From positions 1 to 22,491 of the forward strand of contig JABYQR010000531.1 in assembly GCA_022592445.1 (NCBI GenBank): a stretch of DNA of 22,491 bases. Direction: 5' to 3'. This document shows, in pieces, positions 7,603-18,223 of this stretch. The translations under genes and the position numbers were made by a program. The notes beneath the pieces are model-generated. The model had not been told where the DNA came from. It did no database searches and saw nothing but the letters and a program-made list of their open reading frames with translations. Source of the stretch: Cytidiella melzeri. Its lineage: Eukaryota; Basidiomycota; Agaricomycetes; Polyporales; Irpicaceae. Each line of letters opens with the position of its first letter. Positions within the stretch are counted from its first letter, which is position 1.

Positions 7603-9246
7603 ATGGCTCCGGGGGTCCCCGACCCCATCAGCAGAGTCCCGAGCGGCACACAGACAAAGAAGAGGCAGACCCGCGCAGAGCAACCAGAACAGGAACAGAT
7701 GAGCTCAGAGGAGGCTTGGAAGTTCCTGTGTGACCGGACGTTGGTCCCAGACGACGTCCCCTCAATGGCTGGACTAATCAGCGGGTTGAAGCACGTAGCC
7801 GACTCCCTGAAGTCCGCAACGGAGCAGAAGGCGATCTTGGCCCTCGCAACGTACGCCGGACTCATCAGCGCAGTCGACCAGGCCAAGTTCGTGGCAGCCA
7901 CCTTGCAAGACCAACTCGAAGAGATCAACGAAAGACTCGAGCGCAACGCCAAAATCCTCGACGATGCCGGAAAACGTGTCGAGAACGCCGCGAGGGAAAT
8001 GACAGGCAAACACGAGGAGATCTTGACTAGCGCCCGGGACTCGGCGAAGCGGATGGCTGAGACTTCCAAATCCCTGTCTGAGAGCGCAACCACGAAACTG
8101 ACGACATCCGCCTTACCAGGTACATACGCATTCGCAGCGGCACAGACCCCTCTCCCGAGAAACCACGCCTCCACGATCGCGCAAGAAGAAACAAGGTCTA
8201 GACAGGTAATTATTGACGGCGTGACGCTAACGCAACCAGAACCCGGCACCCACATCACCGAGGAGGTGTTCCTGCAGAAAGCTGTCATGGCGCTCCAACT
8301 CATCAAGGCACCGGGCGAGATAAAATTCAAGGGAGTACGCTGTCTTACTAACGGAGGTTTACTGTACGAGATGACCACCACCGCCGCGGCCAAATGGCTG
8401 AACGCGCCAGAACACAAGAAGGACTTTCTCAAGAACTACGGCGGAGGACCCAACACGACCATCAAAGGGCGTACCTTCCAGCTGTTGCTCGACTTCACGC
8501 CCACCCAACACGAGACGGACTCCCCAGCTGCCCTCCGCCTGATCGAAGACCGAAACGCCCTCCCAGCGAACAGCATCGCGTCGGACCAATGGATGAAACC
8601 GGTCGAAAACAGAGAACCAGGGCAGCGTTTCGCACTCCTCTTACTGCAGATCGCTGATGTAGACGCCGCCAACCAGATCCTCCGAGAAGGCATAGTCATC
8701 TGCGGCAAGACCCTCCACGCCCGCAAGAACCTCCCCGAGCCGCGCCGATGCCTGAAATGTCAAAAGGTAGGGGTGGCCCACATTGCTGCTAACTGTCAAG
8801 CCACGCATGATACGTGTGGCACCTGCGGCGCGAACTCACACGCCACCAAGGCCTGCACAGTCACGGACACGGCGAAACACCAGTGCTGCAACTGCCGCAC
8901 GCCCGGGCACGCCGCCTGGAGCAGGACCTGCCCGTACTACCTGAGGAAGAAGAGGGAGCTCCTAGACCGGAGAAGTGAGTCACTATACACATACTTCCCC
9001 ACTAACGCAGATCCACGCACTTGGGAGACGGTAGAGCCCAGACACACGCACAACGAACGCGACAAATTCAGACCTCCACCGCCACCGCCACCCCGCTTCC
9101 CATACGCGCGAGAGAACCGAAACGACCATTTCGAGGTGGACGAGTACATCAACGACGTCAGCAGACGGCAGAACGCACGCTGGCAGGGCCCAGCAACAGC
9201 TCCATCATTCACGCAGACCACACTCCCCGACTTCGAAATACGATGA
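7603..9246 (+). CDS. LINE ORF1, gag-like nucleic-acid-binding protein
   Basis: 547 aa. Residues ~85-170 are predicted coiled coil by heptad pattern (rich in Leu, Ala, Glu, Lys), probably for self-association. Residues ~240-370 form a region that aligns in character with the RNA-binding part of other LINE gag-like proteins. Three zinc knuckles follow: C383-x2-C386-x6-H393-x4-C398, C405-x2-C408-x4-H413-x4-C418 and C428-x2-C431-x4-H436-x6-C443. The C-terminal ~100 residues include a run of prolines near 487-495. The expected role is coating LINE RNA in the ribonucleoprotein and acting as chaperone during target-primed reverse transcription. The stop codon overlaps the ORF2 start (ATGA at 9243-9246). 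An antisense open frame at 7575-8432 is a shadow. Confidence 0.92.
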   Translation: MAPGVPDPISRVPSGTQTKKRQTRAEQPEQEQMSSEEAWKFLCDRTLVPDDVPSMAGLISGLKHVADSLKSATEQKAILALATYAGLISAVDQAKFVAATLQDQLEEINERLERNAKILDDAGKRVENAAREMTGKHEEILTSARDSAKRMAETSKSLSESATTKLTTSALPGTYAFAAAQTPLPRNHASTIAQEETRSRQVIIDGVTLTQPEPGTHITEEVFLQKAVMALQLIKAPGEIKFKGVRCLTNGGLLYEMTTTAAAKWLNAPEHKKDFLKNYGGGPNTTIKGRTFQLLLDFTPTQHETDSPAALRLIEDRNALPANSIASDQWMKPVENREPGQRFALLLLQIADVDAANQILREGIVICGKTLHARKNLPEPRRCLKCQKVGVAHIAANCQATHDTCGTCGANSHATKACTVTDTAKHQCCNCRTPGHAAWSRTCPYYLRKKRELLDRRSESLYTYFPTNADPRTWETVEPRHTHNERDKFRPPPPPPPRFPYARENRNDHFEVDEYINDVSRRQNARWQGPATAPSFTQTTLPDFEIR

Positions 9247-12200
9247 CCATCACAAGCCCAACGGGCAGCGCGAGCCCGAGATGCGGAACAGCAAGGCAGC
9301 CACCAGTACTGACCCGGGCCACCACAGGCGGGACCAGCCCGACAAGACAGACCCATCACGCAGCACCCTTCCCAATGAACAGTACACCCGACAACAATAA
9401 CCTGAACGAAACGCTAAGTATATGGCAACTTAATACAGGAAAATCTAACATTTCCCAACAGGCATTTTTACACACGATCTCCGTACACATCTGCGACATC
9501 ATGATGATCCAAGAACCCTACATGCAACCCATCAATACCTTGACCACGGCCTCACACGCCTGGCGCGTAGTCTATCCCACGAAACACCACGACTGGAAAG
9601 ATAAGGGGAAGACCACCCGAGCGGTGACCTTGGTAAGCACGAGACTCAGCACGGACATGTGGGAACAGATAGACTTCCCCTCGCCCGACGTGGTTGCACT
9701 GCGCATCCGAACACCTGCCGGAACCATCATCGCCGTAAACGTCTACAACGACCAAACCCACCAGATCACCATCAGACAAACATCGCGCTGGCTGAGCCAA
9801 ATCGAACGACAGGCACGCAGCGAGCCAGACACGCAGACACCCACCCACCTACTCTGGGCCGGAGATTTCAACCGACACCACCCCCAATGGGAGCTCATCA
9901 CAAATTCGCACCTCATGACGCAGCAATACCTCGACGCAGCGGGCCCTCTCATCAACACGCTCACGGACTACCACCTTCAACAACTCTTACCAGGGGGAGA
10001 ACCCACGCTCATCGCACGGGGCACCGGCAACCACACCAGGCCAGACAACGTCTTTGCGACGCCCGAACTAGCTGAGCTTCTCCTATCATCGCAGACCCTA
10101 CCTCACCTTAAGCCCCCACTGACTGACCACTACCCCATTTGCACCAGATTCAAAATTGCCGCAGTACGCACTGAAGAGAAACCCCGATGGAACTGGCGCG
10201 AAGCCGACTGGGGAAAGTTCCGTACATGCCTACAAGAAGGGATTGAGGCGAGCGGTATAGGAGACGGACGAATACGCACCGCAGAGGAGTTCCACAACAC
10301 CCTAGCAGCAATCACGCACAGCCTGGAGGCAGCCCGAGAAGCACACGTACCAAGGACTAAGCCCAGCCCACTCTCCAAACGTTGGTGGACTAAAGAGCTC
10401 TCAGAGCAAAGGCGTGCGGTGAGCAGACTAGCATCTCGAGCATACCACTTCTACGCAACCCCACAGCACCCGATTCACCGCGACTACCGCCGGGAAAGGA
10501 ACCGATACCAGCAAAACATCAGGACGGCAAAAGCTAGCCACTGGGATGCGTACCTCGCCGGGATAGACGCGGAATCAGTCTGGAAGTTCAGCTCCTACAC
10601 GAAGGGGGGCCCGACAGACGGCGGTCGAACGAGAGTCCCGCAACTCCAATACACGGACGAGTTACACCGTGCACAGGTAGCCACAACTAACAGCGAGAAA
10701 GGGAAAGTCCTCCACAGCGCCTTCTTCCCCCCACCCGGTCCACACCCCAACGCCGACGGTCAGCACGTATACCCAGCCCAGGCCTTCAAATTCGGGGCAA
10801 TCACAAAGGATCTGGTGAGTGAAGTCATCAAAACTCTGAAACGGTACAAAGCCGCGGGCATAGACGACCTCCCAAACGAGGTATACATGACTTGCAGCGA
10901 GCAGCTTCTCCCGTACCTACACCGGCTCTTCGAGGCCACGTTCCTTCTCAAACTCTACCCCGACACCTGGAAGACCTCAAAAACGGTGGTGCTACGCAAA
11001 CCAGGCAAGAAGGACTATACGCTAGCAAACGCATACCGCCCCATCGCCCTCCTACCCTGCATAGCCAAGATTCTCGGAGCATGCGTGACACGGATACTCA
11101 CCATCCAATCTGAACGACTCGCTCTGATCTCCGACAACCACTTCCTGGGCCGCCCGGGAGGTACAACCACAGACTCTCTCCACTACGTTACATCCATAGT
11201 GAAGGCTGCATGGAGGAAAGGGCAAGTCGCCTCAATCCTGTTCCTGGACAACAAAGCCGCCTTCCCCAGCGTCACCCCAGCACAACTCTTCCATGACATG
11301 CGCAATCTCGGATTCCCAAAGGATGCCACGGACTGGATGGATAGGAAAATGACAGGGCGGAAAGTAGTCCTCTGTTTCGACGACTACCAGTCAGAAGCAC
11401 ACGACATACACGGCGGACTGGACCAAGGATGCCCGACATCAGTCATCTCGTACCAGTGCTACAACTCGGGAGCCCTAAGCTGTGCGGACCAGGACAATGG
11501 CGTATACGCTACAGGTAACATTGACGATGTCGTCGTAATTGCAGTGGGCGCGAACTTCACCGAAACACACGACAAGCTGCGGGACCACATGGTGAGACCA
11601 GATGGCGCCTTCCACTGGGCAGAGACACACAACACAAGATTCTCGCTGGAAAAGTTCGGCCTCCTAAACTGCAAGCGCAACCTCCAGGACCTCGGACCAG
11701 CACTAGACCTCGGACCCGGACGCCACACCATCCACGCCTCAAAATCACACCTGTTCCTGGGACTTGAGATCGACCACCAGCTCCGTTGGGCAGAACAAGT
11801 AATCAGAGCCACTGGCAAAGAACAGCGATGGATCGCATTGTTCCGCCGCATGTGCGGGTCGAAGAAGGGCATCACCCCGACAGTGGCCAAGAACCTTTAC
11901 CTGAGCATAGCCATTCCTAGCATGCTGTACGCAGCTGACGTGTTTCTCACACCTAGACACACTCGCATGGGCAGACCAGCAAAGGGATCAGCCGGTCACA
12001 TCAAGAGACTAGCCACCGTGCACCGGCAAGCAGCGATTATGATCACAGGAGCGATGAGGACCACGGCCACCGATATCATGGAAGTCCACGCCAATCTCCC
12101 ATCGCTAAGCACCATCGTCGACAACATCTGCCAACGCTCAGCAGTACGACTCTGCACGCTCCCCAAGACTCACCCACTCGGGACGTGTATCAAACGAGCA

Positions 12201-13391
12201 AAACGCACCTACGTTAAGCGTCACCGCTCAGCCCTACACGAACTGATGCATGCCTTCCACCTTGACCCCTCTAGCACAGAAACAATCACCCCGGCCAGAT
12301 TCCCCCCACAATGGAGACCAAAACACGAAACGGAGATAAACGAAGACAAGGAGGCGGCGAAGAGAGATGACAAAGCATGGCGAATACGAGCTAAGTACCA
12401 CATTTACTCAGACGGATCAGATGTCGACGGAGGTGTAGGAGCCGCAGCGATCATGGACACACGGGGCCCAAGGAAATCGACGCGGAAAACACGGCGAGCC
12501 TATCTAGGCACTTCGGACGAGCACACGGTATACGAGTCGGAACTCGTCGGCATGCTACTAGGACTGGAGCTCCTGAGAACCATCAGACCCCCCATTGTAG
12601 GCCCAGTCTTCCTCGCCTTAGACAACAAAGCCGCCATCTTAGCAGCCAAATCACGAGCATCAGGCCCAGCGCACTACCTACTCAACCTGTTCCACTCCTC
12701 CTTGCAAAAACTCATAGACCGTCACCCCCGGATGAGACTCACACTGAGATGGGTACCAGGACACATCGGCATTGACGGAAACGAAGACGTAGACAAGCAA
12801 GCAAAGAAAGAAGCAGGGAACGCTCCCTCGGCCTCAGCACTACTCCCCAGAAGCCTCAGAACACCACTGCCACACAGCGCGTCCAAACTCCGACAAGTAC
12901 ACGCAGCGAGACAGAAAGCAGACACAGCCGACAGCTGGAGGACATCGAAACGATACAACCGTATGAGCAAGATCGACGCCAGCCTGCCCTCACCGAAATT
13001 CCAGAAACTGACGGAACGGATGCCACGACGACACACCGCCCTACTCGTGCAGCTCCGCACAGGACACGCCCCACTCCTCGCCCATCTACACAGAATCCAG
13101 CGCGCACCCAGCCTAACCTGCCCCTCCTGTGGTTCAGCCCCCGAAACAGTCCAACATTACCTTACACAGTGCCCGACATACAGAAGAGAGAGAAACGCAC
13201 TCGCCCAAGAAATCGGAGGACGAGCCAGCCGTTCACTACCCAGCCTCCTCAGCGTCCAAGCGGCAATGAAACCATTGTTCCGCTACATCCACGCCACGCA
13301 CCGCTTCACCCGTACACTAGGAGACATGAAGGTACCGGAGACCGGCATCACTCAAGACAATCTGCGGCCTCGAAGACAAGACAGGCGATAG
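9243..13391 (+). CDS. LINE ORF2, endonuclease-reverse transcriptase-RNase H
   Basis: 1382 aa from the ATG overlapping the ORF1 stop; the frame is open further upstream, but this start fits reinitiation. The APE endonuclease (~1-300) shows N64, E91 (IQEPY), D208/N210 (GDFNRHH) and D295-H296 (LTDHYPI). The reverse transcriptase (~530-850) shows D669 (LFLDNKAAF), GLDQGCP and D761-D762 (GNIDDVV). RNase H (~1050-1185) shows D1057 (YSDGS), E1100 (YESEL) and D1127 (LALDNKAA), then a WVPGHIGIDGNEDVD motif. A zinc knuckle begins at C1293 (CPSCG...H...C). It nicks the target and copies the LINE RNA at the break. GLDQGCP and xIDD are, from memory, a recurring basidiomycete LINE style, although Asn before IDD is unusual. 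No lesion is seen. Confidence 0.94.
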   Translation: MTITSPTGSASPRCGTARQPPVLTRATTGGTSPTRQTHHAAPFPMNSTPDNNNLNETLSIWQLNTGKSNISQQAFLHTISVHICDIMMIQEPYMQPINTLTTASHAWRVVYPTKHHDWKDKGKTTRAVTLVSTRLSTDMWEQIDFPSPDVVALRIRTPAGTIIAVNVYNDQTHQITIRQTSRWLSQIERQARSEPDTQTPTHLLWAGDFNRHHPQWELITNSHLMTQQYLDAAGPLINTLTDYHLQQLLPGGEPTLIARGTGNHTRPDNVFATPELAELLLSSQTLPHLKPPLTDHYPICTRFKIAAVRTEEKPRWNWREADWGKFRTCLQEGIEASGIGDGRIRTAEEFHNTLAAITHSLEAAREAHVPRTKPSPLSKRWWTKELSEQRRAVSRLASRAYHFYATPQHPIHRDYRRERNRYQQNIRTAKASHWDAYLAGIDAESVWKFSSYTKGGPTDGGRTRVPQLQYTDELHRAQVATTNSEKGKVLHSAFFPPPGPHPNADGQHVYPAQAFKFGAITKDLVSEVIKTLKRYKAAGIDDLPNEVYMTCSEQLLPYLHRLFEATFLLKLYPDTWKTSKTVVLRKPGKKDYTLANAYRPIALLPCIAKILGACVTRILTIQSERLALISDNHFLGRPGGTTTDSLHYVTSIVKAAWRKGQVASILFLDNKAAFPSVTPAQLFHDMRNLGFPKDATDWMDRKMTGRKVVLCFDDYQSEAHDIHGGLDQGCPTSVISYQCYNSGALSCADQDNGVYATGNIDDVVVIAVGANFTETHDKLRDHMVRPDGAFHWAETHNTRFSLEKFGLLNCKRNLQDLGPALDLGPGRHTIHASKSHLFLGLEIDHQLRWAEQVIRATGKEQRWIALFRRMCGSKKGITPTVAKNLYLSIAIPSMLYAADVFLTPRHTRMGRPAKGSAGHIKRLATVHRQAAIMITGAMRTTATDIMEVHANLPSLSTIVDNICQRSAVRLCTLPKTHPLGTCIKRAKRTYVKRHRSALHELMHAFHLDPSSTETITPARFPPQWRPKHETEINEDKEAAKRDDKAWRIRAKYHIYSDGSDVDGGVGAAAIMDTRGPRKSTRKTRRAYLGTSDEHTVYESELVGMLLGLELLRTIRPPIVGPVFLALDNKAAILAAKSRASGPAHYLLNLFHSSLQKLIDRHPRMRLTLRWVPGHIGIDGNEDVDKQAKKEAGNAPSASALLPRSLRTPLPHSASKLRQVHAARQKADTADSWRTSKRYNRMSKIDASLPSPKFQKLTERMPRRHTALLVQLRTGHAPLLAHLHRIQRAPSLTCPSCGSAPETVQHYLTQCPTYRRERNALAQEIGGRASRSLPSLLSVQAAMKPLFRYIHATHRFTRTLGDMKVPETGITQDNLRPRRQDRR

Positions 13392-13905
13392 CTAACCGAA
13401 GTACCCAGCACCTCCTTTGTGACCCACACTGACCGCTCCGTCTACGACAGATCACAAACACACGCACGCCGAGACCAACAACAGTAGCTACACAATCAGT
13501 AGGAGTACCATTTTTGCTTCTTGCATACTGCGCGGGACGCGAAGCTCAGGAATTGGAGGAGTTTCGACGGGAGGCAGGAAACCGCCGACCGGCTCCCTGT
13601 ACAGCAAGAGGCAGACTGCCCAGGGGACCATCGTCCACCAAAGGGTACAGGTTTAGATCCCAGTCCCTATCATCGTCGAGATGGCAGAGTCTCTCACGTC
13701 GCCGCTTTTCCCCTCTCTCTTCAAACATTATATTACACTAATTAAATACCTGCCCGCTTTTTCCCTCACAGCACGCATGGCGAACTCCGGTTCCCCCAGC
13801 ACATTTGTCATAGTAAGTAATTTGACAGACAGTAGAGTACATGTACGAGACCGGGGTAGTGTCTACCATAGGCCGTAGGCCTCAAGGACAATAAACAAGG
13901 AAGTC
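13392..13905 (+). other. LINE 3' UTR
   Basis: 514 bp between the ORF2 stop and the poly(A) tail. Small open frames at 13514-13745 overlap in several phases and carry no motif. The LINE 3' end is presumably read by its own RT, but no specific structure is assigned. Confidence 0.75.
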
Positions 13906-13924
13906 AAAAAAAAAAAAAAAAAAA
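13906..13924 (+). repeat. LINE poly(A) tail
   Basis: Nineteen uninterrupted A residues end the element directly before the target duplication, as expected for target-primed reverse transcription. Confidence 0.95.
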
Positions 13925-13937
13925 GAGCACCTTCCCA
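13925..13937. repeat. LINE target-site duplication, right copy
   Basis: GAGCACCTTCCCA is identical to 7432-7444. From here the copia leader resumes and reaches the gag ATG at 13993. Confidence 0.93.
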
Positions 13938-13992
13938 ACAATCGATCCCTCCCATCATTTCGAGCCCACCCAACCCCCCATCCACTCGAAAC

Positions 13993-16900
13993 ATGTCATC
14001 GGGAATATTTAAAGCTTGCAGCGATGTACCAAAGCTCCAGACCGACAGATCGAACTACCAGATTTGGTACGAACAGGTCGCCATGGTCGCTTCAGGCTGC
14101 GGTGTCGGAGACTACCTCACGACCGCTGCTCCTCAAGCACAGGACGCAGAGAAGAACACGTTGCGCACCGCGATCCTGAACAAGGTTCCGGACTCGATTT
14201 TTCTGACGGTCAAAACGAAGCTGCAACCACACGAGGTCATGGAAGCTCTCAAAGCACGTTTCGGCATGAGTACCGCTATTACTCAGGCCACGTCTCTCGA
14301 GCGCCTATACACGCTCAAATGCACGGATGGAAAAAAGATCCAGTCGTACCTCGACGATCTCATTCTCGTCAAAGACAAGCTCGCCAAACAGAATGTCACT
14401 GTCACGGACAAGAACTTCGTCTCCGCCATCATATCCTCCATTCCTTCCGGCTACAAGCACGTCGTCGTTGCCTACGAGCATTCCATTCGCATTTACAACT
14501 CCACGGTGGCTGCTGCTCAGCAAAAGCAGATCAACCCTCACGACTTGATAAATCTTCTCAGGATCGAGGCGCAGTCACGCGCAGCATCAGCGCCTTTGAC
14601 TTCTACGACTGTACGTCCCAAAAAGGAAGACGCGGCGCATTCTGCGAACCACTCCTTTAGAGGAAAAGGGCACGGGCGCGGTCGAGGCCGTGGCAAGGAG
14701 CGAGGGAGCAATGGCAGAGGGAGCTCGGCTGCTAAGACCTCTTCGTCCGACACCTCCGACATTACCTGTTACCGCTGCGGCGGAAAGGGGCACAAGAGCG
14801 ACAAGTGTGGATCTCCGCCCAGCCAGAAGAAGCCTGAACGCGCACATGCTGCACAGGCATCCAGCACCTCGGACGCTAAGCCAAAAGCTTCCGACACGGC
14901 CGCTGCCGTGCATGCTGTACGCATCAACGAAGTATGGAGCGCTGTGGCTTACAATGAGCCCGAGGTCTGCGAGATAGACTGCTCCAATCTCATTGATGAT
15001 CCCTCCTTCGCTGGTGCCACTATCGCTGAAGTTGAAGGCGAACCCCCCCTCTCCATCAAAATCTATGACTCGGGTGCTACCAGTCACATGACTCCCTATC
15101 GAGACTTGCTCAAAAACTATAGCGAAGTCACGTCTCGTGCCATTTGCGCCGCAAACTCGCAGACGTTCAAAGCAGTAGGCTTGGGTGACATGCGTGTCAC
15201 CGTGCCGAATGGGAAGTCAAGCACGAACGTCCTCCTCAAAGACGTTCTGCACGCACCGAGTATGTCCGCCACGCTGGTCTCTCTCGGTCAATTGGACGAC
15301 GTGGGACTATACATTTCCCTTTGGAACGGGACTTGTCAAATCTGTCGGGGGCAACGTGGGCCAATCATAGCAACTATTCCCAAAGTAGACGGTCTCTATC
15401 GAGTAGTGCATGGTGACCAGGCACTTTTCGTCTCCACCCCGCTCATCTCCTTGTACGAGCTGCACCGACGCCTGGGTCACACGTCCTACTCCTACCTGAG
15501 ACGGATGCTGAAGGACGGATCAATCGCCAGTATTGCTATCGACCCTTCGCAGATGGAAGAACGCGAGTGTGATGCGTGTTTGCGGGCAAAAGCCACTCGG
15601 AAGCCCATCGCTGCGGCAAGGACTTCTCCACGCGCTCAAAATTTTGGCGATCTTATTCATATGGATCTCTGGGGACCCGCTCCGGTTCAAACGACCAACC
15701 ACGCACTCTATACTTGCACCATGCTCGATGACGCTACATCTTGGCTTGAGGAGCCGCTTCTCAAATCTAAAGATGAAGCCTTTGCAAAATATGTCATCTA
15801 CGAGATGAGCACTGAGACACAGTACGGGATTCATTTCAAATGCGTGCATAGCGATCGAGGCGGCGAGTTCTTGTCGGACGATATGACGGCCTATCTGGAG
15901 CGCCGAGGCACTGATCGGCGACTTACTGTCCATGACACCCCTGAACACAACGGCGCTGCCGAGCGATGTCATCGGACTGTCTTCAACTCCGTACGCGCCA
16001 TGCTAGCGGCTGCTGGCCTCCCACAGTCTCTCTGGGGTTTTGCGCACGCTTACTCCGTTTACCTATTCAATCGCACGGCAAAAAGCGCTATTGGCTACAA
16101 GACTCCCTACGAGGCCTGTTTCCACAAGGTGCCAGATCTCGCTGATCTGCGACCTTTTGGTGCTATATGCTACGTGCGCAAGCAGCCTAAGACCCCGAAG
16201 CTAGACGATCGTGCTGTGGAGGGACGATGGCTGGGACCAGAGGCCAGTTCCAATGGCTATTGGGTGTACTGGCCATCGACAAAACGAGCCACCGTTGAAC
16301 GCAACATTGTGTTCTCGACGCGTGAGACTTCTCTCGTTGAGGGGGAGTTGCCGGACTTGGATCTAGAACAAGTAACCGAGAAAAATCCCGCGTCTCGACT
16401 AAATGCACCAATCACGTCACTGGCTCCTCTTGACTCCGAGCCTACCAAAATTCCATCAGATGTCATCATCCCGGATGAATTCGACTCTGCCGACATTGTG
16501 TCCGGCAGACGTGCGCCAAAACCTTCCAGGAAGCTACGAGAAATCTTGGAAGGAAAAGCCATCACTGGTGATGAGTTAGACAAACCAGACGAGGTCATTG
16601 CAGCAAACATGGTACACGCTATGTCAGACGTTGCAGCTGCCGATTCCCGATAACTCGCCGAAGCCATGAAGCGACCAAATTGGGACGCCATCAAGGCTGC
16701 CATGGAAGACGAGATCTCACGGCTCGACGCCCGAAATTCTTGGGATTGCGTTGATCCTCCATCGGGAGTGAATGTCATAAACTGCAAGTGGGTTTTTCGT
16801 ACAAAACGAGACGAGCACGGGAACAAGATAGCACAAAGAGCTCGCTTGGTAGCACGAGGCGATACCCAGGTACATGGCGTAGATTACCAAGCAGACGATA

Positions 16901-18216
16901 CCTTCGCCCCAGTAGCCAAGATGTCCTCCATTCGTTCCATCCTCGCAATCGCTGCTAAAGAGGGCTACGAGATTGATCAGATCGACGTCAAATCGGCCTA
17001 CCTCTATGGTCGACTCGAGGAAGGCGAGGACATTTACATGAAACCCCCTCGAGGCGTAGAACTCAAAGGCTTCAAGCCAGGACAGGTGCTAAAACTACGG
17101 GCTTGCCTCTATGGACTAAAGCAGGCTGGTCGTCGCTGGGCCCAGACTCTCCGGAAGCACATGGAAGACTTGGGTCTCACTCGGTCTGAACACGACCATG
17201 CCGTATACTTTCGTCACCTCCCAGACGGTCATTTGGTTGTTGTCTTCGTGCATGTAGACGACATGTCCCTCATCGTCCCAGACCGGATGCGCATGGGAAT
17301 ACTCAAGGAGAAAGTGACCGCGCAACTAGAAATAGTCGATTCAGGCCCAATCCGTTGGATGCTCGGCATTGAGCTCATCCGAAACCGCGACGCTCGTACC
17401 ATTTCCTTATTCCAAGGTACATACATCGACCAGATTCTCCAGCGATACGGTTTTACGGACATCAAACCTCTTGCACTCCCGAGCGACCCAAATGTCGTAC
17501 TGTCAAAAGACCAGTGCCCAACGACTCCTGCGGAACTTGCGTACATGCGCGACAAACCTTATCGCGAGGCACTAGGCGCACTCATGTATATCTCCGTTGC
17601 AACCCGTCCTGACATCACCTATGCTGTGGCTCAGTTGGCCAAGTTCGGCGAAAGTCCTGGTCAAACTCATTGGACTGCACTAAAGCGTGTGTACGCTTAC
17701 CTCAAGAAGACCCGCCACCTTCGTTTGGTACTCAGAGGATCTGAGGACGCGAACCTTCACGGTTATTCCGACGCGGACGGCATGTCCAATGAGGACCGCC
17801 ACGCCATATCCGGATACGTATTCTTGATAGGAGGCGCGGTATCCTGGTCATCAAAACGTCAAGAAATGGTTTCGCTCTCCACGACAGAAGCAGAGTATGT
17901 CGCACTCACTCATGCCACCAAGGAGGCGATTTGGCTCCGAAATTTCTTGATTGAAGTTTACCGTGCACCCGACGAACCTATCGAAGTACGAGGCGATAAT
18001 CAAGGTGCCATCGCGCTAGCTCGCGACGCCAAGTTTCACGCTTGAACGAAGCATATCGACATACGCTTTCATTTCATACGCTACGCTGTCGAAAACCGAA
18101 AAGTCAAGCTTGTCTATTGTCCTACCGAGGACATGACGGCCGACATCCTCACAAAAGCCTTGCTGTCTATGAAGGCCAAGCACTTCGCGTCAGCCATGGG
18201 ACTCGCGCAGGCTTGA
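13993..18216 (+). pseudogene. copia Gag-Pol polyprotein with two in-frame stops
   Basis: One continuous frame of 1407 codons, broken at TAA 16651-16653 (codon 887) and TGA 18043-18045 (codon 1351). Gag occupies ~1-250, then a basic Gly-Arg stretch and a zinc knuckle C259-x2-C262-x4-H267-x4-C272. The aspartic protease has D359 (YDSGATSHM). The integrase zinc region has H491 and C526-x2-C529. The integrase core D558, D621 and E657 has the D-x35-E spacing. RT carries D998 (QIDVKSAY) and D1089-D1090 (HVDDM). RNase H carries D1260 (YSDAD) and E1299/E1301 (TTEAEY). The first stop falls between integrase and RT, so a product would lack both RT and RNase H. The second interrupts the RNase H motif normally read as HARTKHID, where CGA to TGA is the obvious change. 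The final stop overlaps the polypurine tract. Confidence 0.93.
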
Positions 18217-18223
18217 GGGGGAG
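18216..18223 (+). other. copia polypurine tract
   Basis: AGGGGGAG directly precedes the 3' LTR, overlapping the last base of the gag-pol stop codon. This is the plus-strand primer position in LTR retrotransposons. Confidence 0.88.

Larger units (their letters stand above)
7445..13924 (+). mobile_element. full-length non-LTR retrotransposon (Tad1-like LINE)
   Basis: The 6480-bp element has a short 5' UTR, two long ORFs, a ~514-bp 3' UTR, a 19-nt poly(A) tail and a 13-bp target duplication. ORF1 has three zinc knuckles. ORF2 carries an APE-type endonuclease, reverse transcriptase, RNase H and a terminal zinc knuckle. This domain order with RNase H matches the fungal Tad1 clade of the I group. 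Neither ORF has a stop or frameshift. It is inserted in sense orientation into the copia leader, so it is younger than the copia copy. Confidence 0.95.

Noticed and set aside
7575..8432. Long open frame on the minus strand (285 codons)
   Set aside because: It is wholly antisense to LINE ORF1, whose zinc knuckles and coiled coil are clear. The high G+C of the LINE creates long shadow frames.
9021..9242. Upstream 74-codon extension of LINE ORF2
   Set aside because: It overlaps the end of ORF1 in another frame and shows no domain. The ATG at 9243, overlapping the ORF1 stop, is the better start.
13514..13745. Overlapping small plus-strand frames after LINE ORF2
   Set aside because: Two phases are open at once with no motif, within the LINE 3' UTR before the poly(A) tail.
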